In this document: positions 16,243-25,296 of the stretch, piece after piece
How positions within the stretch are numbered: the first letter of the stretch is position 1
Layout of the letters: every line of letters begins with the position of its first letter
Assembly: GCA_025612375.1 (NCBI GenBank)
Contig: JAAXKN010000014.1
Span: 32,945-96,944 of the forward strand
Direction of reading: 5' to 3'
Source: Ignavibacteria bacterium
GTDB lineage: Bacteria > Bacteroidota > Ignavibacteria > Ignavibacteriales > SURF-24
DNA: 64,000 nt
Notes under the pieces: model-generated
Told to the model about the DNA's origin: nothing
Database searches by the model: none
The model's input: the letters and a program-made list of their open reading frames with translations, nothing else
Translations under genes and position numbers: made by a program

Positions 16243-19200
16243 TTACTTTATAAGAAGCATCTTTTTTGCCTCCCGGAACCGGACATTCCCGTCAGATCCC
16301 TTCGCCTCCATCGAATAGTAATAGACTCCTGAGGCAAAGGTGCTTCCGTCAAAACTCACCTCGTGATACCCCGCCTCGCTGAAGCTGTTTACTACATCTT
16401 TTACCAGGCGGCCTAACATGTCGTATACCTTTATATTCACAAACGCATCCTGCGGCAGCGAGTACTTTATAAGCGTCGCGGGATTAAAAGGATTCGGATA
16501 GTTCTGGAAAAGCGCGTACTCCTGCGGCATAAGCTTGCGGCTTTCTTCCTTAATATAAGCGCTGCTGCCGATTAAAAGATCCATATCCATAAGCTTTGCG
16601 TATGAAGGCAGCGTCAAATCCGTTTCCTTCCTGAGGTCGTAAGCCTTGCTGAGCCTTTTATCTATAAGGCAGACCTCATACCCCTTGAAATTATCCGTTC
16701 CTTCCCACTTAAGCTTAAGCACCCGTTCCGTGTTATTCTTAACCCTCAGAGTAAACTTCTGTCCTTCACCTACTTCACTCCTGAACTCTGTGAAAAGCTG
16801 CTTCCATCCGGTGGAAATATTGTTGTCTATAATGCGCATCCCCAGCTCCTCAAAGTCCCCCGGAGGCGCCATGGCATCCAGCGTGTCGTAGTCATCGGCA
16901 GAGTTTTTGTCGATCCCGGCTACCACGTGCGACTTTACCTCATCCTGGTCCATAAGGCTGAAGGAAATTGAGCTGTTATCATTAGAACCCTTCTCAGTAG
17001 AACCCTTCTTTGAAAGCAGCGCCATTGAAGCTGTGCCGCTTAAAACAGGCTTGTATGCCAGCTTCAGCTCCTTAAGGTTCCGGCTGTTATAAAAGTAATA
17101 CCCCTCATAAGGCGCCATAACCTGTGCGTCGCTGAAACCGCTCCCGCTCCAGCCCGATATTTTCTCTGTTACGGAGTTTAACCCCTGGACATTTGACCAG
17201 AGTATCGGTATCTCAAAGGGATTGGTAATTATATTCCACCCCGCGTGATCCAGCTTTATGGAATATGTTCCTCCAGAAGAAAGCGCTACAGTCTTAACCT
17301 CTCCCGAAAGCTTAACCGGGTTTCTGCTCACAATCCAGAACCCTCTTCCCGGGGCGAAAGTAAAGACTGACGAGCCGTCGTACTCAACAAAATAGTCCGC
17401 GTCCTTGCCGTTGTCGTAATACATCGTCCAGTCCTTCTTTGCCTCTCCCTGCGCATACTGCGAAAGCTTTAGCGATGATGACTCGCCCGGAATGCCTATC
17501 ATCCTGTAGCTCGATTTCTGTATGGGCGAGCTGAAGGCAAATACCACATCCGTCAGCGAAATTGCCTGCGCATACGTCCTGATCTTAAAGGCCTTATTAA
17601 CAGTGTCTGTAGTAAGTGAGCTGTTATCCCTTATTCTCAGCATGCAGGAAGAAGAGCTGATATCGTTGGGCACATTCCATACGTAGCTGCCCTGTGAGGC
17701 CTGAATGTCCGAGGCAATCGTCTGCCAGTTCTGCCCGTTATCGGTCGAATACTCAATGCTGATCCTGGAAACGTTGCTGCTCGTCCATGTAATGACATAC
17801 TGGACGGACCCCACAATTTCTTCACCTCCCGTGGGACTCACCAGTTTCAGCTCGGGCTTCAGAGCTGTAAATGCCGCATCGCTGCCGTAGGCAATTCCGG
17901 CCAGGCTTATTGCTCTTACCCTGTAGTGATAGGTTGTGCCCGCAGTAAGCCCCGACACCTGTGCGCTCACCTCGGCATCTCCCGCGCCGTATAAAGGGCT
18001 TTCCTGTGCCTTGATAACCGTGCCGTAGCTTGTAGTTGTCCCGAACTCAAAGGAAACCTGCGTGGGCAGGCTGCCCGCATTTACGGTGCCTCTTAAGTAT
18101 GCAGAGCTGAGCGTAATGTCGGTTGCGCCTTTAGTTACAGCAGAGGGAGTGGAATAGACTAAAAAGCTGTTTGAAACCGCATTTAATGACGCGTTTGTTA
18201 CATCGGTAATTCTTACCCTGTATTTTGAGGACACCTGCGAAGGAACCGTCCATTGGTAGCTCCTCTGTGAAGTGGCAACGGACGGGACTATCGTAATCCA
18301 GCTGCTGCCGTTATCGGTGGAGTACTCTATCTTTATGTTTGCTACGTTCTTGCTCCGCCAGGAAATGTTCTGCACTGTGCCCGTTAGCCACTGTTCGCTT
18401 CCTGTCGGCGAAGTAAGCGTAAGTGTAATGCCGTCTGTGGTAAATGTCTTGTCGTCGCCGTAAAAATTCCCAAGGCTGCTGTTGGCTCTGACCCTGAAGT
18501 GATAAATGTTCCCCTGCGAAAGCCCGTTTATCGAAGCGCTTACGTCTGTGGCCGATGTTCCGCTTATGGTGTCCGGAGTTGCCGGTATGGTCAGTCCGTA
18601 GGCTGTTGAAGTCCCGTATTCAAAGATAACGGTTGAAATCACATTGCCGGGATTTACAGAAGCATATAAGACAGCCGAGTTGAGCGTAATGTTTGAGGCG
18701 TCGCTTGTAATAACAGCGGGAAGCGCGTAGACAGAAAAAGCTTTTGACGTATAGCTTATGAGCGAATCCTGCGCATTGCTGATCCTTATTCTGTAAAGTG
18801 AGGAGAGTGTGTTCGGTACTATCCAGGGATACCTTCCTGTAATTGATGGTGTGCCGGGTGTAATGGTAATCCAGCTTTTCCCGTCGTCTGTCGAGTAATC
18901 AATTTTAAGGTCTTCCAGGTTTTTTACCGACCATGTAATGTACTGCAGCGACCCGGCTTTCCAGCTTTCTCCTCCTACGGGGGCTGAAATAGCAAGTTTT
19001 ATGCTGTCGGTCGTAAATGTAATATCTTTCCCGTATGATGTACCCGCGGGGTTCTGCGCCGATACCCTGTAATGATAAGTCGTTGCAGGCAAAAGCCCCG
19101 TCAGTTCGGCCGATACATACACAAAGGATGTTCCTGAAACCGGGTTCTGCTGGGCAACTATTCTTGAACCGTAAGCATCCGTGGTGCCGTATTCAAAGGC

Positions 19201-21450
19201 TGCTGTTGCCGGCGAATTCCCCGCCATTACAGAGCCCCTTATTACCGCAGAACTTATTGTAATATTTGAAGGGGCATTGCTTACGGCTGTGGGTTCAGTA
19301 AAAACTGAAAACGGGCCGGAAGATGAACTTAAAAATAAATTCCCGGCGTCAATTAGCTTTATTTTGTAAGATGATGAAACCGAGTCGGGCACCTTCCACT
19401 GATAGCTCCCCTCAGAGGCCGGAGCGGCCTCGGCCAGCGTGATCCAGCTTTTCCCGCCGTCTAAAGAATAAAGTATCATAACAAAATTAACATTCCTGCT
19501 CGTCCAGGTTATTTTCTGCTCCGAGCCTGCGGGCCACTCTTCACCCCCTGTGGGGTAAGAAAGCGCAAGATTAATGCTGTCGGCAATAAACGTTACGTCG
19601 TCCCCTAAGACCGTCCCTGCTTCATTTGCAGCCCTGATCCTGAAGTGATATGTTGTTGCCGGTTTAAGCCCGCTTAAAACTGCAGTGACCTCAGTCTGAC
19701 CTGTGCCGCTTACAGGGCTTTCAAGTGCGCTTATGGAATTGCCGTAGGCCGAGGTCGTTCCGTAATCAAAACTGACTGTGGTCATGGAATTCCCCGCGCT
19801 CAAAGAGCCGTTCAGCTTAACCGAGTTTACAGAAATGTCAGAAGCATTATTCGTTTTGGCCGCGGGCAGCGAATATACGGAAAAAGTGCCCGAGACGGAG
19901 TTTAAGGCCGGATTTGACTGCTCCGATGCCCTTATCACGTATTCAGAGGAGAGAACGTCCGGCACCCGCCACGGGTAGGAGTTTCCCGAAGTAACCGGGT
20001 TCCCGTTATTTATTGAATTCCAGTTTAACCCGTTGTCTGTCGAATATTCTAAAATAACCCCGCTGAGGTTCCTGCCCGACCATGCAATTGTGCGGGTTAC
20101 ACCCGAGCGCCACCTTTCACCTCCGGAAGGGGAGGTAAGTGAAAGTGTTATGGCGTCAGTTGTAAACGTCCTGTCGGAGCCGTAAACAACCCCTGCGCTG
20201 CTTTCTGCCTTAAGCCTGTAGTGATATGTTGTACCAGTTAAAAGCCCTTCCAGCCTGGCGCTTACGTCTGTCTGCATAGTCCCGTCTACCGGGCCCGGCG
20301 ATGCATTTACTGTAGATCCGTAGGAGACGGTTGTGCCGTATTCAAATGTCACAGATGTAGCTCCATTGCCCGCGCTTACCGTTCCCTTAAGTGTGGCTGA
20401 ATTAACCGTTACATCGCTTGCGGCATTTGTCTGTGCCGAGGGAAGTGAATAAACAGTAAATGAATTTGAAACGGAAAAAAGCGTAGAGTTGGAAGCATCA
20501 CTTATCCTCACCCTGTAGCCCGAGGATAAGTTGTCAGGCACCTTCCACGAATAGCTCCCCGAAGAGGCCTGCAGGCTTGAGGCAATTATGCTCCAGCTCT
20601 GACCGTTGTCTGCGGAGTAGCTGATCCTTACGTTTTTTATATTACGGCTGCTCCAGGTGATATCATGAGCCGAACCCGAGAGCCAGAGCTCTCCTCCCAC
20701 GGGGGAAAGAAGTGTAAGCGACGGCTTTTCTGTGGTGAATGTAATGTCGTTCCCATATACTGTTCCCGCGGCGCTTTGGGCCCGTACTCTTACGTGGTAT
20801 GTTGTACCTTCCAGAAGGCCTGCAGCCTGTGCGCTTACAGTTACGTCTGTTGCTCCATTTACGGGGTTTTGTGCTGCGTTTACGCTTAAGCCGTAAGTAG
20901 TGTCCGTGCCGTATTCAAATGCCGCAGTTACATCCGAGTTGTTGGCATTAACAAGCCCGTTAAATGTTGCTGAACTGCCCGTTACATCGCTTGCCGGACT
21001 TGTGGAAACCGCGGGAAGCGTATAAACTGAAAAAGTATTGGACACAACATTTACAGAATCGTTAGCCGCGTCTGCAACTTTTATCCTGTATTGCGTGGAT
21101 GCATATTTTGGCACGGCCCATAGAAAACTCCCGTGGAAAGCAGGCGTGCTTGCCGAGGCCACCTCCCATGTCTTCCCGTTGTCTGAAGAATAGCTGATAG
21201 TAACATTATCTATATTCTGGCTCTGCCAGGTGACATTCTGGTAAGTATCTCCGGGCCACGATTCACCCCCCGCGGGTGAGGTAAGAATAATTGTGTCTGC
21301 AGGTGCGGGATTTGTATCAAGCGCCGCGGAAAATATATATGCTATGCCTTTTGCTTCGCCCGGTTTCCCGGCATTCAATACCCCGGAGCGGGAAGCAGCG
21401 GCATTCAGGCAGACAGGAAGAAACATTAAAACAAACAGTAGCTTTTTCAT
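16243..21450 (-). CDS. Giant T9SS-exported protein with alternating Kre9/Knh1-like and FN3-like domains
   Basis: The start at 21450 (MKKLLFVLMFLPVCLNAAAS) is preferred over the longer frame to 21486, since GAGG precedes it and a signal peptide follows; this gives 1735 residues. Seven domains of about 95 residues begin S-P-x-G-G-E-x-W and contain ITW-S and YSxDNGxxW, the Ser-Thr-rich Kre9/Knh1-like pattern. Six FN3-like domains alternate with them (NSATLKGTV ... FEYGTTxxYG ... GTTYHYRVRA). Then comes a ~330-residue region including GRGFWIVSR and GWNIITNPFEIP. A T9SS sorting domain (NYPNPFNPATLIKYSLPQ) closes it. Probably a long surface stalk or adhesin. It is last in a leftward set with the genes at 21527 and 22028. 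Confidence 0.85.
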   Translation of the reverse strand: MKKLLFVLMFLPVCLNAAASRSGVLNAGKPGEAKGIAYIFSAALDTNPAPADTIILTSPAGGESWPGDTYQNVTWQSQNIDNVTISYSSDNGKTWEVASASTPAFHGSFLWAVPKYASTQYRIKVADAANDSVNVVSNTFSVYTLPAVSTSPASDVTGSSATFNGLVNANNSDVTAAFEYGTDTTYGLSVNAAQNPVNGATDVTVSAQAAGLLEGTTYHVRVRAQSAAGTVYGNDITFTTEKPSLTLLSPVGGELWLSGSAHDITWSSRNIKNVRISYSADNGQSWSIIASSLQASSGSYSWKVPDNLSSGYRVRISDASNSTLFSVSNSFTVYSLPSAQTNAASDVTVNSATLKGTVSAGNGATSVTFEYGTTVSYGSTVNASPGPVDGTMQTDVSARLEGLLTGTTYHYRLKAESSAGVVYGSDRTFTTDAITLSLTSPSGGERWRSGVTRTIAWSGRNLSGVILEYSTDNGLNWNSINNGNPVTSGNSYPWRVPDVLSSEYVIRASEQSNPALNSVSGTFSVYSLPAAKTNNASDISVNSVKLNGSLSAGNSMTTVSFDYGTTSAYGNSISALESPVSGTGQTEVTAVLSGLKPATTYHFRIRAANEAGTVLGDDVTFIADSINLALSYPTGGEEWPAGSEQKITWTSRNVNFVMILYSLDGGKSWITLAEAAPASEGSYQWKVPDSVSSSYKIKLIDAGNLFLSSSSGPFSVFTEPTAVSNAPSNITISSAVIRGSVMAGNSPATAAFEYGTTDAYGSRIVAQQNPVSGTSFVYVSAELTGLLPATTYHYRVSAQNPAGTSYGKDITFTTDSIKLAISAPVGGESWKAGSLQYITWSVKNLEDLKIDYSTDDGKSWITITPGTPSITGRYPWIVPNTLSSLYRIRISNAQDSLISYTSKAFSVYALPAVITSDASNITLNSAVLYASVNPGNVISTVIFEYGTSTAYGLTIPATPDTISGTSATDVSASINGLSQGNIYHFRVRANSSLGNFYGDDKTFTTDGITLTLTSPTGSEQWLTGTVQNISWRSKNVANIKIEYSTDNGSSWITIVPSVATSQRSYQWTVPSQVSSKYRVRITDVTNASLNAVSNSFLVYSTPSAVTKGATDITLSSAYLRGTVNAGSLPTQVSFEFGTTTSYGTVIKAQESPLYGAGDAEVSAQVSGLTAGTTYHYRVRAISLAGIAYGSDAAFTALKPELKLVSPTGGEEIVGSVQYVITWTSSNVSRISIEYSTDNGQNWQTIASDIQASQGSYVWNVPNDISSSSCMLRIRDNSSLTTDTVNKAFKIRTYAQAISLTDVVFAFSSPIQKSSYRMIGIPGESSSLKLSQYAQGEAKKDWTMYYDNGKDADYFVEYDGSSVFTFAPGRGFWIVSRNPVKLSGEVKTVALSSGGTYSIKLDHAGWNIITNPFEIPILWSNVQGLNSVTEKISGWSGSGFSDAQVMAPYEGYYFYNSRNLKELKLAYKPVLSGTASMALLSKKGSTEKGSNDNSSISFSLMDQDEVKSHVVAGIDKNSADDYDTLDAMAPPGDFEELGMRIIDNNISTGWKQLFTEFRSEVGEGQKFTLRVKNNTERVLKLKWEGTDNFKGYEVCLIDKRLSKAYDLRKETDLTLPSYAKLMDMDLLIGSSAYIKEESRKLMPQEYALFQNYPNPFNPATLIKYSLPQDAFVNIKVYDMLGRLVKDVVNSFSEAGYHEVSFDGSTFASGVYYYSMEAKGSDGNVRFREAKKMLLIK

Positions 21451-21526
21451 TTGCCCTCTTTCATATCCCTTTGCATAAAATCTCATTCTAAAAAACTTTT
21501 CCCATGCACCAATTGCACGTAAATCC

Positions 21527-21928
21527 TTACCTGCGCGTTACAAATAGTGTCTCTGTTGCCGTATTGCCCCTGCTGTCCGTGGCGCTTATTACAAGAGCGT
21601 TATCCCCGGTCTTAAGCCCTACATCGGCGCTGAAGCTCCCGTCTTCCAGCAGTATCGCCCTCTGGCGGTTTACCGTAACAAGCCTTACACCGTTTAATGA
21701 AAGCGCCGTGCCTTTTACTGAAACAACGGCCTGGCTGCTTATAACTTTCGTCCCTTTGCCCGGAAGGGGAGAGCTTATTGAAATTACCGGCGGCGTAAGC
21801 TTTGCGCCTGAGTAGGCTCCCGCCTGGGTTTTTGGTACAATCCGCATTGGCGCCGAGGTGCCTTTAACCTGCGCCCGGGCACTGATGGCTGTAATCATAA
21901 TGGCAATTATTATGAAGAATAGTTTCAT
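21527..21928 (-). CDS. Secreted Ig-like single-domain protein
   Basis: A 133-residue protein with a signal peptide (hydrophobic 3-15, cleavage at ARA-Q). After a short basic linker, residues 50-133 form one beta-sandwich of the Ig-like kind seen in secreted enzymes: PPVISISSPLPGKGTKVIS, then VKGTALSLNGVRLVTVN, DGSFSADVGLKTGDNALVI and ATDSRGNTATETLFV. There is no sorting domain, so it should stay in the periplasm unless carried by a partner. It lies 76 bp upstream of the giant T9SS gene and 99 bp downstream of the gene at 22028, all on the minus strand, so the three may be co-expressed. Confidence 0.7.
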   Translation of the reverse strand: MKLFFIIIAIMITAISARAQVKGTSAPMRIVPKTQAGAYSGAKLTPPVISISSPLPGKGTKVISSQAVVSVKGTALSLNGVRLVTVNRQRAILLEDGSFSADVGLKTGDNALVISATDSRGNTATETLFVTRR

Positions 21929-22027
21929 GTTGTCGTCTCTGCTAAAGAATTATTTCATTGCACCGATGCTGAATCCCACTGCATCCTTCTTCCTGCATAC
22001 TACTTCCTTCTTACTGCATACTTCCTT

Positions 22028-22516
22028 CTACGGCCTGCCCGGGGGAGTGGGAAGTCCTTGTGTGCCCGTCTGCCCCCCGGAATCACCCTGCGCGTTCCAT
22101 GTAATTATTGCCGCCGCGGCGCCTCCTGCCACAAGTGCCGCCCCTACATAGTAGTACCAGGCGGTTCCTTCTCCGGCAGCGTTTGCAGTAACCTCAAAGT
22201 AAAAGTCCTCACCGTCAGCGAACATCTTTTTTTCACTGGCAGAAAGTATCCAGATGATCTTCCTTTTACCCGAGGCAAATTTGCCTCCGTTTACGTCTCC
22301 TTCAAGGTCTTCAGGCGTGTAGCTGAAGCTCGGCTGCGAAGTGCGTTTTAACTTCACCCCTACTTCATATTCCTTGGATGGGTTGCCCTGGAGCTCATAG
22401 TAGATAAAAACCTTTCCCTCAGAGGCTTCGGAAGTTACTTTGATCTTTTCCTGCTGCGCCCTTAAAGGCCAGCATAGGCAGAGTATTATAAATACTGACA
22501 GCAGCGTTTTATTCAT
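22028..22516 (-). CDS. Secreted beta-sandwich protein with C-terminal membrane-like segment
   Basis: The start at 22516 (MNKTLLSVFIILCLCWPLRAQ) gives a signal peptide directly; the longer frame to 22561 would put 15 polar residues first. The 162-residue product has one beta-rich domain at about 23-125: KVFIYYELQGNPSKEYEVGV, then LEGDVNGG and GKRKIIWIL. This pattern recurs in Bacteroidota-type exported proteins next to SUMF1 or caspase-like genes. A Gly/Ala hydrophobic stretch (YYYVGAALVAGGAAAAIITW) follows, and a Gly/Pro-rich tail ends the protein. First gene of the leftward trio. It is divergent from the FHA gene, and the promoter region is shared. Confidence 0.65.
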   Translation of the reverse strand: MNKTLLSVFIILCLCWPLRAQQEKIKVTSEASEGKVFIYYELQGNPSKEYEVGVKLKRTSQPSFSYTPEDLEGDVNGGKFASGKRKIIWILSASEKKMFADGEDFYFEVTANAAGEGTAWYYYVGAALVAGGAAAAIITWNAQGDSGGQTGTQGLPTPPGRP

Positions 22517-23027
22517 ATCACATGCTTTGCTTTTGTTGAAAATAAATTCGTTGCCTTTCAAACCGGTATCTGCGTCATTTCTTAATGACGCCTGTAATCA
22601 AACCTTCACGCTTTCTGTCCACCCCTTTTTATCCTTTCAGGTAAATACTCAAATAGAAGAGAAATATAAGATGACGGATCATTTTTCCTTTGGAAGGTGG
22701 ATGGCTCTATAAAAAAGTATAAGATTTTAGGTGATTAAAAACAACATCACCCTGTCCCCGGTGATTTAAATCACCATTTCCGGGCCTGAATATACAAGAT
22801 ATACCCTTTTATGTTTATTATTTAAAGAATAGCGGCTCTTTTCACATGCCCTAAAGATCAGGGCAAAGGCATAAGATTGAAAAATAGGGGTTTTCTTTTA
22901 TATTTATTCAATAGGGGTGAATGTGCCGGAAGAAAAGAGACCCGTGAAAAAATGGAATTCCGGGCATGGGAAACTATGCCTTTTGTGTATGCTTAAAATA
23001 TAAAGTAATGAATGTGAGGATGAGAGT
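22517..23027. promoter_or_regulatory. Divergent control region with paired GGTGAT palindromes
   Basis: This 511-bp AT-rich gap holds no convincing gene. At 22730-22751 GGTGAT and ATCACC face each other across ten bases. At 22760-22775 GGTGATTTAAATCACC is a perfect 16-bp palindrome, enclosed by CCCGG...CCGGG (22757-22784). Two adjacent dyads with the same half-site suggest an operator for a dimeric regulator acting on the divergent secreted-protein and FHA-kinase gene sets. No matching regulator gene was recognised nearby. A GAGGA ribosome-binding site precedes the ATG at 23028. Confidence 0.45.
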
Positions 23028-24131
23028 ATGAGAAAATATATTGTGCCGGCTTCAGCTTTACTGGTCTTATTCTGGTCCGCTATAATTTTTTCCCAGCCGA
23101 AGAAAATTGCAATTGAGGAGATTACTAAAAATTCCCGGTCCTTCAGCTCCCAGGCCGTGGAAGTTGAGGGGATTGTAACACAATACGTGCCGTCTACCTC
23201 ATCTACAACAAGCTATTATATGATAAGCGGCCAGTTCGGCGGCTCCATAAAGGTTAATACCTCCTCCACTGCACCCGAACTCTTTAAGCGCTACAGGGTT
23301 ACAGGCACGGTATATATCGACCCTTCGAACAGTGAGGCTTTTATCAGTGAACGCTCAAGAAGCTCACTTGAACCTGCTTCAACTTCCGCCGCCTCTGAAG
23401 GAACAGACCCTCTGGTTATACTCCTTGTTGTGCTCTTTGTTCTCCTTGCCGCCATATTTATCTATACACAGATCTCAAGGCGCAGGGAAAGAAATTATGA
23501 GGAGGTAATCTATGCGCTCCCTCTAACACCCCAAAGCGAAACAATGCATATTCCGGATACCCGTGGGCCAGAGAAGCCGGTGGCTGAAAAGTATGAGCCT
23601 CCCCAGGCAAAACCGCGCATGGAGCCGGTAATTGAAAAACCTTCGCCCGGAATGGAAATGCCTCCAAGAGCGGAAATGCCTCCGCGCAGGGAAGTGCTTA
23701 AGACAGAGAAAAAAATACAGGCACCGTTCTTTGATTCTGATTTCAGGACTATAAAAATAGTTCCTGCCGCTCCGCAGACAATCACCTTTATTCCCGGAGT
23801 CCTCGAAATCATCTCGGGCGACGACACCGGAAAATCTTTCAGAATTGCCGGATTCCCTACATCCGAGGGAAGCATTGTCTCAATCGGCAGGGAAGTGGTT
23901 ACCGGCGAAAGGGCTTACGCCCACATCCAGCTTAATGAAAAGTTCAGAACCGTCTCGCGCAGGCAGGCTGAACTGATCTATAAGGACCATAAGCTCTTCG
24001 TCAGAAACTTAAGCGAGACAAACCTTACACAGGTCGACGGCGTGGAGCTTAAACCGGGCGAATGCGCGGAACTAAAACCTGATGCTAAAATCAGAACAGG
24101 AGAACTGGAATTTCAGTATAAAATAAATTAA
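23028..24131 (+). CDS. Membrane-anchored FHA-domain protein with OB-like periplasmic domain
   Basis: A 367-residue protein. Residues 1-22 are a signal peptide. Residues 28-108 look like an OB-fold (EVEGIVTQYVPS ... YMISGQFGGSIKVNT). Residues 128-147 form a membrane helix. A proline-rich cytoplasmic linker follows (160-255), and an FHA domain spans about 258-365. FHA landmarks are G287-R288, S310-R311 and N327/N332. The usual histidine of SxxH is Q313 here. FHA domains bind phosphothreonine, so the partner kinase is probably the one at 25297, three genes on. It starts a tight rightward set, 18 bp before the phosphatase gene, and could carry an external signal into kinase control. Confidence 0.85.
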   Translation: MRKYIVPASALLVLFWSAIIFSQPKKIAIEEITKNSRSFSSQAVEVEGIVTQYVPSTSSTTSYYMISGQFGGSIKVNTSSTAPELFKRYRVTGTVYIDPSNSEAFISERSRSSLEPASTSAASEGTDPLVILLVVLFVLLAAIFIYTQISRRRERNYEEVIYALPLTPQSETMHIPDTRGPEKPVAEKYEPPQAKPRMEPVIEKPSPGMEMPPRAEMPPRREVLKTEKKIQAPFFDSDFRTIKIVPAAPQTITFIPGVLEIISGDDTGKSFRIAGFPTSEGSIVSIGREVVTGERAYAHIQLNEKFRTVSRRQAELIYKDHKLFVRNLSETNLTQVDGVELKPGECAELKPDAKIRTGELEFQYKIN

Positions 24132-24149
24132 TAATTCCCGGCTAAATAA

Positions 24150-25211
24150 ATGCCTGAACTTGAACTTTATTCGGTTTCATATACCGGCAGGAGAAGTAAT
24201 AATGAGGATTCCTGCACCACACTGTCCTTTAACGGGAATGCGTATTTCCTCGCCGTGGCCGACGGTATGGGAGGCGCCGCAGGTGGAGAGGTCGCAAGCA
24301 GAATCGTAATCGAAACGGCTAAGAACTACCTGAACGATAATTTCACTACGCGCGTCTACCCCGAGGACCTGAAGGAAATGCTCCGGAGAATATTCGACCT
24401 GGCTCAGGAGGCGGTGGCTAAGGAACAAAAGGAAAAACCGGAACTGGAAGGCATGGGCTCTACTCTTGCATGCGCCCTTGTTGCAGGGGATAAATATGTA
24501 GTCGGCAACCTGGGCGACAGCAGGCTCTACCTCCTCAAACGCGGAAACCTCCAGCTTATGACGGAAGATCATACCTACGTCCGGCAGCTCCAGAAGGAGC
24601 TTGGCTCAAAGGCGGACCCCGCGAAACTCCAGCGCTTCAGCCACCTCCTTGTGCGCGCAATTAACGGTGGACAGGATAAGCCCGACATATTCCCCGAAGA
24701 GGAAATGTACTATACGCTCCATGAAGGCGAAGCGCTCCTCCTCTGCTCCGACGGGCTTCTGACGGATAAGATTTCTACTGAATATAAAACCCTGGAAGAC
24801 TATATTGTCGGGACCCGGTCACTCAAGAGCGCGGCTGAACAGCTGGTTGCATACGCATACGACTCCGGATCGGCGGACAATATTACCGTCGTGCTCGCTT
24901 GCTATGGGCACCTGGAACGCTCGGAGAGAAATGTGCTGAAAAGAAAATACCCCCCGGGGGATAGCCGCGCCCCGGGCGGTACAGAAAGGACACAGCTCAG
25001 GATATTTCTTAATATCTTCCTCGTCCTTTTTATAATTGCGGCTTCAGGAATATTGATATACAGGAACTATTCGGCTGTTGAACATCATCCTCCCCAAAAA
25101 GCTCTTATAACGCCCGGAGGAAAGGATGCCGCGGTAAATAAAGTTGTCAAAGGTATTAACCTGAAATCTTCAGATACAATAAAACTCACAAATACGAAAG
25201 CAGCACCATGA
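24150..25211 (+). CDS. PP2C-family Ser/Thr phosphatase with C-terminal membrane helix
   Basis: A 353-residue protein. The PP2C domain covers residues 1-250. It shows the metal ligands in SNNEDS (D20) and VADGMGG (D38, G39), then GMGSTLACAL, NLGDSRLYLL, DHTYVRQL, LLLCSDGL and the final SADNITVVL. A linker and a membrane helix (about 278-298, FLNIFLVLFIIAASGILIY) follow, with a short lysine-rich tail outside. It should remove phosphate from proteins phosphorylated by the kinase two positions downstream. Membrane tethering with the same topology as that kinase and the FHA protein supports one membrane complex. The start lacks a good ribosome-binding site but is close to the upstream gene. Confidence 0.92.
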   Translation: MPELELYSVSYTGRRSNNEDSCTTLSFNGNAYFLAVADGMGGAAGGEVASRIVIETAKNYLNDNFTTRVYPEDLKEMLRRIFDLAQEAVAKEQKEKPELEGMGSTLACALVAGDKYVVGNLGDSRLYLLKRGNLQLMTEDHTYVRQLQKELGSKADPAKLQRFSHLLVRAINGGQDKPDIFPEEEMYYTLHEGEALLLCSDGLLTDKISTEYKTLEDYIVGTRSLKSAAEQLVAYAYDSGSADNITVVLACYGHLERSERNVLKRKYPPGDSRAPGGTERTQLRIFLNIFLVLFIIAASGILIYRNYSAVEHHPPQKALITPGGKDAAVNKVVKGINLKSSDTIKLTNTKAAP

Positions 25212-25296
25212 CTAGTTCCATACTATTAAATTTTTCCTTTTCCTGTTTTATAATTCTTAATTCAAAACTTAAAATTCAAAATTCATAATTGTTCTC

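Noticed and set aside
25251..25290. AATTCAAAA-type short repeats before the kinase gene
   Set aside because: Low-complexity AT-rich sequence; too short and imperfect to call an element.
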